Positions 6,442 through 11,432 of a stretch of 11,615 nt of DNA are shown in pieces. The stretch is taken from positions 1-11,615 of the forward strand of contig JAXDBW010000065.1 of assembly GCA_034678405.1 (NCBI GenBank), given 5' to 3'. A program made the translations under genes and the position numbers. The stretch is from JAXDBW01 sp034678405 (GTDB taxonomy: Bacteria; Patescibacteriota; Patescibacteriia; UBA10025; JAHIVO01). The number at the start of each line of letters is the position of its first letter. Position 1 is the first letter of the stretch. Under the pieces are notes generated by a model. It was given only the letters and a program-made list of their open reading frames with translations, did not search any database and had not been told where the DNA came from.

Positions 6442-6463
6442 AAAAGCTCACTAGGTGGTGAGC
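6442..6463 (-). terminator. Terminator overlapping the stop of the 35-residue ORF
   Basis: Read on the minus strand, GCTCAC (6463-6458) pairs with GTGAGC (6451-6446) around the loop CACCTA. It is followed by TTTT (6445-6442). The stop codon TAG at 6453-6451 lies at the junction of loop and stem. The T-run is short, so strength is uncertain. Confidence 0.6.
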
Positions 6464-6558
6464 AGCCCTCCCGAGGCAACCAGGATAAACAAAAGACCCG
6501 CGAAGAGAGAAAGCGGTATGACTAATTTAAATATAACTCCCGTTATACTTCGACCCAT
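6451..6558 (-). CDS. 35-residue hydrophobic micro-protein
   Basis: A short frame from ATG 6558 to TAG 6451 encodes 35 residues: MGRSITGVIFK, then a hydrophobic stretch from about residue 12 to 29 with two prolines/glycines, ending SGGLLTT. It looks like a single membrane span with a basic N-terminus. Support for a real gene comes from its own promoter (6592-6620, TTGACA-17-TATACT), a 27-base leader, and a hairpin-plus-T terminator that overlaps the stop. The whole unit is about 145 bases. No Shine-Dalgarno precedes the ATG, in line with several neighbours. Short hydrophobic peptides of this kind include type I toxins, small membrane regulators and leader peptides; none can be chosen from sequence. 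The alternative is a non-coding RNA with a chance ORF. Confidence 0.5.
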   Translation of the reverse strand: MGRSITGVIFKLVIPLSLFAGLLFILVASGGLLTT

Positions 6559-6591
6559 AATAATTTGTGTTTTTGTTTTATTTCTACTATA

Positions 6592-6620
6592 AGTATACGC
6601 CAAAAAACGGCTTTTGTCAA
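6592..6620 (-). promoter_or_regulatory. Near-perfect sigma70-type promoter for the micro-ORF
   Basis: On the minus strand TTGACA (6620-6615), 17-base spacer, TATACT (6597-6592). Start expected near 6585. It lies between the dUTPase stop and the 35-residue ORF and points away from dUTPase, so it has no other gene to serve. Confidence 0.8.
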
Positions 6621-6648
6621 TCAACACGGTGCAAAAAACTAGTACCTG

Positions 6649-7071
6649 CTATTTCCCGCTGGAGAGCCAACCGTCTGCACCGCGCTCGGTATCGGAGAGT
6701 TCATCGACTTCTTCAAATACCACCGTCTCATGCTGCTGGATTAGGAGCTGAGCGACCTTGTCCCCTACCTGGATTTCATAGGGTTGGTCGGTCGTGTTAT
6801 ACAGTACTACTTTTACCTCGCCACGGTAGGTGCAATCGATCACACCCGCGAGAGAATGAATGCCGTGCTTCGCGGCCATGCCACTCCGGTCCCAGACCAG
6901 AGCGACATATCCGGTGGGCATCTCCATCGCAAAGCCGAGTGGCACCATGGCCCGTTCTCGTGGGAGGATTGTAACTTTTTCCACCGCAAAAACGTCCAAC
7001 CCTGCATCGCCCGCCCGGCCATGCATTGGTAGTTTGGCTTCAGGATGGAGTCGTTTGAATTTCGCTTTCAT
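6649..7071 (-). CDS. dut: dUTPase (deoxyuridine 5'-triphosphate nucleotidohydrolase)
   Basis: This 140-residue protein is a homotrimeric-type dUTPase, hydrolysing dUTP to dUMP and pyrophosphate to keep uracil out of DNA and feed thymidylate synthesis. The five family motifs are in order: I AGDAGLDV (20-27), II DRSGMAAKHG (61-70), III AGVIDCTYRGEV (75-86, with catalytic Asp79 and uracil-stacking Tyr82), IV GDKVAQLL (103-110), and V RGADGWLSSGK (130-140). Motif V normally reads RGxxGFGSTG; here Trp replaces the base-stacking Phe and Leu the next Gly, and the protein ends directly after it. Length is typical. The ATG at 7071 overlaps the stop of the kinase gene by four bases (ATGA), implying translational coupling. 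It is the last gene of the secE operon; no strong terminator is visible after it, only a T-run. Confidence 0.93.
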   Translation of the reverse strand: MKAKFKRLHPEAKLPMHGRAGDAGLDVFAVEKVTILPRERAMVPLGFAMEMPTGYVALVWDRSGMAAKHGIHSLAGVIDCTYRGEVKVVLYNTTDQPYEIQVGDKVAQLLIQQHETVVFEEVDELSDTERGADGWLSSGK

Positions 7072-7613
7072 GATCGCGCACTGGCTACGAGTGTGTCGAT
7101 CTGAGCGTGGAGCTCATCCATCGTGCCATTGTTATTGATCGTCTGATCAGCCTTCGTCATCAGTTCAGGGATAGCTTGCTCGGTCGGGAGGTCGTGCTGC
7201 TTCGTAAACTGCTCCAGGGTGAGATCTGCCTCGCCGGCGTTCTCGCCCCGCTTCACGATACGGGCATGACGGATTTCGAGATCGGTATCCACGGCCCAGA
7301 GCTGGAAGTCGGGTCGCGCTTTCAGAGCATTGTATTCATCGAAATAGCGAATCCCGTCAAAGACGGCGATGGACACATCCATGCTTTCGAGATCCTTGAT
7401 CAATGTCTTGACCAGGATGTCATTACCATACTCCCCGCGCATCAGCTCAGCGAGCTGACTCATGGCCTCCCGTGTCTCCTGGACATAGCAGCGGTGAATC
7501 ATATCCCGGAGCGGCTGCGAAAACTTCACGGCCTTCGCGCCGTGCTGCTGCACGAGATACTCAGTGATAGTCCCCTTGCCCGTGGCGAGCGGACCGACGA
7601 GTCCGATAATCAT
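7068..7613 (-). CDS. P-loop (deoxy)nucleoside monophosphate kinase-like protein
   Basis: This 181-residue P-loop protein of the adenylate-kinase/dephospho-CoA-kinase fold has Walker A GPLATGKGT at 7-15 near the N-terminus. It continues with KFSQPLRDMI (30-39), VFDGIRYFDE (93-102) at the position of the second core strand, ARIVKRGE (116-123) resembling the arginine-bearing lid, and INNNGTMDELHAQID (159-173), a C-terminal pattern shared with CoaE and viral dNMP kinases. It would transfer phosphate from ATP to a small nucleotide or nucleoside substrate. Its place directly between dCMP deaminase (one-base gap) and dUTPase (four-base overlap) favours a deoxynucleotide, such as dUMP, dTMP or dCMP, over dephospho-CoA. 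That is inference from context; automated annotation would likely call it an AAA ATPase or dephospho-CoA kinase. Confidence 0.75.
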   Translation of the reverse strand: MIIGLVGPLATGKGTITEYLVQQHGAKAVKFSQPLRDMIHRCYVQETREAMSQLAELMRGEYGNDILVKTLIKDLESMDVSIAVFDGIRYFDEYNALKARPDFQLWAVDTDLEIRHARIVKRGENAGEADLTLEQFTKQHDLPTEQAIPELMTKADQTINNNGTMDELHAQIDTLVASARS

Positions 7614-7614
7614 A

Positions 7615-8118
7615 TTACTGATCCTTGTGTTTATGCGGAATCTGTACCGCTTCCCAGTTGCTGTGATACTGACGATAGGTCACGCCTGCCTCGTCGAAGA
7701 GCCGACGAGAAGCGATCCAGATCGGTTCATCATGATATTTATCACTCTCATAGATCACTTCGCGGATGCCGTTTTGGATGATGGCCTTGGCGCATTCATT
7801 GCACGGGAAGAGTGTAGTATAAATCTTGCAATCCTGCGTATCAGAGTTGGAATTATATATGGCGTTTTCCTCGGCATGGACGACGTATGCGTACTTCGTC
7901 TCCGGGAGTGGCAGTTTGCTGTCTCGCTCCCAGGGCAGGGCGTCATCGTCGATGCCCCGTGGCCAGCCGTTGTACCCGAGACCCGCGACGACATTCTGCT
8001 GGTTGGCGATCACCGCTCCAGCCTGCGTGCTGGGATCCTTCGAGCGCTCCGCGATGACGTGCGCCATCCGCATAAAACACTCGTCCCAGGATATATAATC
8101 TTTGCGACTTGCTGTCAT
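7615..8118 (-). CDS. dCMP deaminase (zinc-dependent cytidine/deoxycytidylate deaminase family)
   Basis: This 167-residue protein has the zinc site of the deaminase fold: HAEENAI at 81-87 (zinc His81, proton-shuttling Glu83) and PCNECA at 105-110 (zinc Cys106 and Cys109). The N-terminal region WDECFMRMAHVIAERSKDPSTQAGAVI (11-37) and GYNGWPRG (48-55) are typical of ComEB/dCMP deaminases, which convert dCMP to dUMP. Length fits the family. It lies 21 bases downstream of rplA and one base before the kinase gene, with dUTPase next, so the three genes would supply and clean up dUMP for thymidylate synthesis. No Shine-Dalgarno is visible before the ATG at 8118. Relatives such as tRNA or CMP deaminases are less likely given the neighbours. 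Confidence 0.9.
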   Translation of the reverse strand: MTASRKDYISWDECFMRMAHVIAERSKDPSTQAGAVIANQQNVVAGLGYNGWPRGIDDDALPWERDSKLPLPETKYAYVVHAEENAIYNSNSDTQDCKIYTTLFPCNECAKAIIQNGIREVIYESDKYHDEPIWIASRRLFDEAGVTYRQYHSNWEAVQIPHKHKDQ

Positions 8119-8139
8119 ATGCTCGTAGTGTACTTATGA

Positions 8140-8820
8140 TTAAGCTTGGACGCGAATCCCTGGCCCCATGCTGGTCGAGAGTGAGATACCTTTGATATAG
8201 GTTCCCTTCACCCCAGATGGCTTGGCCCGCTGGATGGCCTCCATAAATGCTTCGTAGTTCTCGAGGAGTTTCTCCTCGCCAAATGATACTTTGCCAATCA
8301 GTTGGTGGATATTACCCGAGTCATCATTGCGGAATGTCACTTTACCTTTGGACAGGGCTTCGACTGCGTCGGCAACTTTTGGCGTGACGGTTTCACTGCG
8401 CGGATTCGGCATCAGACCTTTTGGGCCGAGAATTTTCGCGATCTGCCCGAGGTGTTTCATCATGGCCGGCGTCGCGATAGCCACATCGAAATCCAGCTTG
8501 CCGGTTTCTTTGATCTTCTTCACGAATTCCTCACCACCGACGATAGCGGCGCCAGCTTTTTCCGCAGCGGCCTGGTCTTTTTCCTCAGCGAAGACGGCGA
8601 TGCGGACGGATTTACCGGTCCCGTGCGGGAGGGTAATCGTCCCCCGGACGACTTGGTCGGCTTTCTTTGGGTCGATACCGAGTCGGATATGGATCTCAAC
8701 ACCCGCGTCAAATTTCGTAGTGTTTGTTTTGCCAGCCAGGGCGACCGCTTCCGGAGCAGGATATGACTTCGTCTGGTCAACGAGTTTCGCTGCCTCCTGG
8801 TATTTCTTAGATCGTTTCAT
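8140..8820 (-). CDS. rplA: 50S ribosomal protein L1 (uL1)
   Basis: This 226-residue protein is full-length bacterial L1, which binds 23S rRNA at the mobile stalk and helps E-site tRNA release; in many bacteria it also represses its own operon by binding an mRNA mimic of the rRNA site. Characteristic segments are KRSKKYQEA at the N-terminus, RGTITLPHGTGK (59-70), the central domain with ILGPKGLMPNPRS (130-142), FRNDDSGNIHQLIGKVSF (163-180), and the end YIKGISLSTSMGPGIRV. The start at 8820 has AAAGGA seven bases upstream, one of the few clear Shine-Dalgarno sites in this operon. It is separated from rplK by a membrane protein gene and an 83-base spacer that can fold into a hairpin (8844-8879). 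Confidence 0.97.
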   Translation of the reverse strand: MKRSKKYQEAAKLVDQTKSYPAPEAVALAGKTNTTKFDAGVEIHIRLGIDPKKADQVVRGTITLPHGTGKSVRIAVFAEEKDQAAAEKAGAAIVGGEEFVKKIKETGKLDFDVAIATPAMMKHLGQIAKILGPKGLMPNPRSETVTPKVADAVEALSKGKVTFRNDDSGNIHQLIGKVSFGEEKLLENYEAFMEAIQRAKPSGVKGTYIKGISLSTSMGPGIRVQA

Positions 8821-8843
8821 AGATGTTCCTTTCGTGGTGCGTG

Positions 8844-8879
8844 CCCCCTCGACTCAGCCGCGGACGGCTTCGCTCGGGG
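8844..8879 (-). promoter_or_regulatory. Stem-loop in the rplA leader, possible L1 regulatory site
   Basis: In the transcript (minus strand) CCCC (8879-8876) pairs with GGGG (8848-8845), CGA (8872-8870) with TCG (8852-8850), and AGCCG (8869-8865) with CGGCT (8860-8856) around a TCCG tetraloop. Asymmetric loops with GAG on one side separate the helices. No T-run follows, so it is not a terminator. It ends 23 bases before the rplA start. Binding by L1 is inferred from operon position only. Confidence 0.45.
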
Positions 8880-8903
8880 TCCCACAAAAAATAATTAGTA
8901 GAG

Positions 8904-9782
8904 TTATTGATTGGATGGAGTTTCGGACGGTGTATCAGCGCGTTTCTTCTCCCGGGCGTAGCGCCAGTGGTACCAGAAGAGTGGAATGCCGAGCAGAATA
9001 AACGGCAGCGAGCTCGATGCTTGATTCTGAAGAGAATCAAACTTTTGCTGCGAATCCTGCCACTGGTCATAGTCATCCTGCCACGTCCCGGCCGCGCTGA
9101 CGATAGCGGGGTCGAGTTCACAGACGTCACCACATGACTTGATAGCCTCAACGGTAGTTGTGCCCATTGACTTCGGAGAAACTGGTGACACGAGATCAAC
9201 CACCCGTTCGACTGTATTTGACGACTGCGGGATGAGCCAGAGCCGCAGCATAGAATTAATGAAGATCGAGCCAGCGATCACCACCATCAGAAGTGCCGCC
9301 AGTGATACGAGATAGAAATAGCTGCTCCGGATGCTAGGCAGCGGCGCACCCTCTCTCCCCTCACGCTGGACAATCCGAAAATGAATGAAGAATAGTGGGA
9401 GCGCAATGATGAGGAGCGACAGCGCGGTGATAAGTCGCTCGTAGCGCTGGGTATTCGGATTTTCCATTCGCTCGTGCCATTCTGCATACTGCTGCTGCCA
9501 CTGCGTAAGTGCCTGCTGATCTTCAGTAGAAAAAGCACAACTCTCATCGCAACTCGCGGTAGTCAGCTCACCGGTCTTGTCAGATATCAGACTGGGGATA
9601 TACGGCTCGGGTGGTGGGCCGATACGATACCCGACCGGATCAGCATTGGTGAACACCCATGATTGGAGACCGAGTGCGAGGACCGCCACCAGTGAACCAA
9701 TGACGAGTCCGAGCGTCACCAGTGACGCGATATAAAAATAAAGCGAACGAACTTTAGTGCCGGTGTCGTGCGTTGAGGCCAT
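8904..9782 (-). CDS. Membrane protein with two tandem DUF5671-like repeats, between rplK and rplA
   Basis: This 292-residue protein is built of two copies of one unit. Unit 1 (about 11-150) and unit 2 (about 151-292) each start with V/I-RSxYFYxxSL, continue as a long hydrophobic segment (11-43; 151-184), then a polar extracytoplasmic part with a CxxxC motif (Cys78/Cys82; Cys217/Cys221), a Trp exactly 17 residues after the second unit member's first Cys (Trp95; Trp234), a Gln/Asp-rich helical part, and a second span ending in PLFxxHxR (129-136; 267-274) with a basic tail. Four spans total. The unit resembles DUF5671, frequent in Patescibacteria and of unknown function; this is recalled, not searched. 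It sits 20 bases after rplK without a promoter of its own, so it is co-transcribed with ribosomal proteins. The cysteine pairs suggest disulfides or metal binding. Confidence 0.8.
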   Translation of the reverse strand: MASTHDTGTKVRSLYFYIASLVTLGLVIGSLVAVLALGLQSWVFTNADPVGYRIGPPPEPYIPSLISDKTGELTTASCDESCAFSTEDQQALTQWQQQYAEWHERMENPNTQRYERLITALSLLIIALPLFFIHFRIVQREGREGAPLPSIRSSYFYLVSLAALLMVVIAGSIFINSMLRLWLIPQSSNTVERVVDLVSPVSPKSMGTTTVEAIKSCGDVCELDPAIVSAAGTWQDDYDQWQDSQQKFDSLQNQASSSLPFILLGIPLFWYHWRYAREKKRADTPSETPSNQ

Positions 9783-9802
9783 AGCGATGGTCTATTAAAA
9801 TA

Positions 9803-10231
9803 TTATTTCTGGACTTGGATACCCATGTTGCGCGCCGTCCCCTCGATGATCCGCACTGCGGCATCGAGACTAGCGGCATTGAGATCAGGCTCTTTGATCT
9901 TCGCGATCTCCTCAAGCTGGGCTCGCGTGACGGTACCAACCTTCTGTTTCAGAGGATCGCCCGAGCCCTTCTGGATTCCCGCGGCTTTCTTCAGTAGTTC
10001 GGCAGCGGGTGGGGTTTTCAGTTTGAAATCAAATGTCCGATCCTCGAAGATGGTGATCTCCACGGGGATGATGTCGCCACCTTTGTCTTTGGTAGCAGCA
10101 TTAAACTTCGTACAGAATTCCTGAATATTGAGGCCGTGCGGACCGAGGGCGGTACCAACCGGTGGTGCGGGAGTCGCTTTGCCAGCGGGTAACTGTATTT
10201 TAACGATTGTTTTGACTGGTTTGTCTGCCAT
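9803..10231 (-). CDS. rplK: 50S ribosomal protein L11 (uL11)
   Basis: This 142-residue protein is full-length L11, which forms the GTPase-associated centre with 23S rRNA and L10/L12 and takes part in factor binding and stringent-response signalling. Recognisable parts are VKIQLPAGKATPAPPVG (10-26), GTALGPHGLNIQEFC (26-40), the linker PVEITIFEDRTFDF (56-69), KTPPAAELLKKAAGI (72-86), and the C-terminal rRNA-binding domain ending EGTARNMGIQVQK. Position 31-32 reads GP where many bacteria have GQ. It follows nusG by six bases and precedes the duplicated membrane protein gene rather than rplA, which is the usual neighbour. No Shine-Dalgarno is visible before its ATG. Confidence 0.97.
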   Translation of the reverse strand: MADKPVKTIVKIQLPAGKATPAPPVGTALGPHGLNIQEFCTKFNAATKDKGGDIIPVEITIFEDRTFDFKLKTPPAAELLKKAAGIQKGSGDPLKQKVGTVTRAQLEEIAKIKEPDLNAASLDAAVRIIEGTARNMGIQVQK

Positions 10232-10237
10232 AGGATA

Positions 10238-10783
10238 TTAAATTTTCTTAATTTGCAAGAAGTCGAGCTCGACTGGTGTTTCCCGTCCAAACATCGAGAC
10301 CAATACCTTGACCTTACCACGGGCTTCGTCCACTTCGTTGACCTTGCCTTCAAACTCTTTGAACGGACCATCGGTAATCTTGACCGGGGTACCCGGATTG
10401 ACATCAATCTTGTATTTCGGTTCTTCGACACCCATGCGGCGCTGAATTTCTTTTACTTCCTGCTCGGAGATAGGTGTCGGTGTCGTACCCGAACCGACAA
10501 ATCCTGTCACATTTGGGGTGTTTCGTACCACATACCAGGAGTCATCCGTCACGATCATTTCCACCAGTACATAGCCGGGGAAAATTTTCTCAGTTACAAC
10601 ACGGCGTTTGCCGTTCTTGATCTTGATTTTATTCTCAGTTGGGATCAGGACGCTATAGATCTTATCCTGCATATCCATAGACTCGATACGCTGACGGAGA
10701 TTCCGCGCGACGTTTTCTTCGTAGCCGGAGTAGGTATGCAGCACATACCAGCGACGTCCCTGTTGGAGAGTTTGCTTTGGCAT
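10238..10783 (-). CDS. nusG: Transcription elongation/antitermination factor NusG
   Basis: This 181-residue protein has the normal NusG layout. The NGN domain (about 11-115) carries RRWYVLHTYSGYEENVARNL, FPGYVLVEM (68-76) and TPNVTGFVG (89-97), which contact RNA polymerase. The KOW domain (about 128-181) carries GTPVKITDGPFKEFEG and VLVSMFGRETPVELDF. NusG binds elongating polymerase, suppresses or promotes pausing depending on species, and couples transcription to ribosomes or Rho. The gene starts two bases after the secE stop and is followed by rplK after six bases, the classical secE-nusG-rplK order. No Shine-Dalgarno is seen, so translation may depend on coupling to secE. Confidence 0.97.
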   Translation of the reverse strand: MPKQTLQQGRRWYVLHTYSGYEENVARNLRQRIESMDMQDKIYSVLIPTENKIKIKNGKRRVVTEKIFPGYVLVEMIVTDDSWYVVRNTPNVTGFVGSGTTPTPISEQEVKEIQRRMGVEEPKYKIDVNPGTPVKITDGPFKEFEGKVNEVDEARGKVKVLVSMFGRETPVELDFLQIKKI

Positions 10784-10785
10784 AG

Positions 10786-10980
10786 TTAGTGTACGTTGAT
10801 GATCAGTTGCTCGACGGCGATATTCAGTCCAAAGTCAGCCGCACCCAGGAAGAGCGCGGTGAAGAGGCTGATGCCCAGTACGAGTAACGTGTATTTGATA
10901 GTTTCATTCCGTGAGGGCCACACGACTTTCTTCAGTTCGTCGCGGGATTCTCGGAAATAGCTGACAATTTTATTCGCCAT
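10786..10980 (-). CDS. secE: Preprotein translocase subunit SecE
   Basis: This 64-residue protein is the short single-span SecE, the essential clamp around SecY in the membrane channel. It shows YFRESRDELKKVVWPSRNET (8-27), holding the conserved amphipathic helix and WPS motif, then one hydrophobic span (about 29-50) and a short tail. The length is normal for non-enterobacterial SecE, which lacks the two extra spans of E. coli. It is the first gene of the operon; promoter at 11037-11065 and a leader hairpin at 11002-11025 precede it. No Shine-Dalgarno is present in the A/T-rich leader end. Confidence 0.95.
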   Translation of the reverse strand: MANKIVSYFRESRDELKKVVWPSRNETIKYTLLVLGISLFTALFLGAADFGLNIAVEQLIINVH

Positions 10981-10997
10981 AATAATTTATCGGTCTT

Positions 10998-11025
10998 TAA
11001 AACCCCCGCTCGTGGGAGCTGTGGG
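10998..11025 (-). promoter_or_regulatory. Leader hairpin with T-run upstream of secE (attenuator-like)
   Basis: In the transcript CCCC (11025-11022) pairs with GGGG (11006-11003) and GCTC (11018-11015) with GAGC (11010-11007), with a three-base ACA bulge and a CCAC loop, followed by G and TTTT (11001-10998). It begins about five bases after the predicted start at 11030. It may attenuate the operon or protect the 5' end of the mRNA; both are inferences. Confidence 0.5.
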
Positions 11026-11036
11026 GCTAGTACCAC

Positions 11037-11065
11037 TATAGTACAATACCCCAGCGCTCCTGTCA
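11037..11065 (-). promoter_or_regulatory. Promoter of the secE-nusG-rplK-rplA-dut operon
   Basis: Minus strand TTGACA (11065-11060), 17-base spacer, TACTAT (11042-11037). Start expected at 11030, an A, leaving a leader of about 50 bases before secE. Confidence 0.85.
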
Positions 11066-11126
11066 AATAGTGCTAAGATTAGCATTTATTTTATACAGAC
11101 TTTTCTTGTCCGCATTAAATTATTAT

Positions 11127-11158
11127 TGTCACTTTTCTGCCCGTCCAGAAAAGTGACA
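11127..11158. repeat. Perfect 13-bp palindromic hairpin
   Basis: TGTCACTTTTCTG (11127-11139) and its exact complement (11146-11158) flank a six-base loop CCCGTC. No T-run follows on either strand. The arm resembles that of the palindrome at 11397-11428 (CACTTTTCTG versus CACCTTTTCTTG), which suggests members of one repeat family. Confidence 0.8.
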
Positions 11159-11396
11159 GGAAAGAGACGCTGGGATTTCTATTCGCTAGGAACTATATAT
11201 CTACATACTATTTAGGAAGAACTCAGGAGAAATCCCAGACCCAAATTCTTACACAGTTTTTTGGAATACAGCTTTTAGTATTTGGGGTCCCGTGCAGCGG
11301 GATCGTGATGCATGTTCGAGCGAAAAGCGAGTTACATCGCGAAAGGACGACGAGCCCGTTTGGGTTAATTTCTTTGTTTTGGCGGGAGTTCTTTTG

Positions 11397-11428
11397 TGCA
11401 CCTTTTCTTGCGGACAAGAAAAGGTGCA
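11397..11428. repeat. Perfect 14-bp palindromic hairpin just after gyrB
   Basis: TGCACCTTTTCTTG (11397-11410) and its exact complement (11415-11428) flank the loop CGGA (TCCG on the minus strand, a UNCG-type tetraloop). It begins four bases after the gyrB stop and would form the 3' structure of the gyrB message. It lacks the downstream T-run of a standard terminator. Confidence 0.8.
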
Positions 11429-11432
11429 ATTA

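Larger units (their letters stand above)
11066..11432. other. Gene-free intergenic region rich in hairpins between gyrB and the secE promoter
   Basis: About 370 bases without a credible gene. Two long perfect palindromes stand at 11127-11158 and 11397-11428. Between them is a chain of further pairings: 11170-11180 with 11228-11238 (11 perfect pairs), 11238-11246 with 11280-11289 (nine pairs, one bulge), 11288-11292 with 11298-11302, and 11304-11310 with 11335-11341 (one G-T). Frames crossing the region on the minus strand overlap gyrB or the palindromes and look like chance. No near-consensus promoter was found in either direction within it, so whether it is a separate RNA or the gyrB 3' region is open. 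Confidence 0.6.

Noticed and set aside
7107..8139. Two plus-strand open frames of 224 and 191 codons
   Set aside because: They lie opposite the kinase and dCMP deaminase genes, whose catalytic motifs are clear.
8291..9001. A 236-codon open frame on the plus strand
   Set aside because: It is antisense to rplA and to the 3' end of the duplicated membrane gene; an artefact of codon bias opposite a conserved gene.
10253..10789. A 178-codon open frame on the plus strand
   Set aside because: It is exactly antisense to nusG, which has full domain motifs; the antisense translation has no recognisable features.
11307..11338. GTTCGAG word suggesting a tRNA T-arm
   Set aside because: No 5-bp stem surrounds it at the right spacing and no acceptor or anticodon arm can be drawn on either strand.
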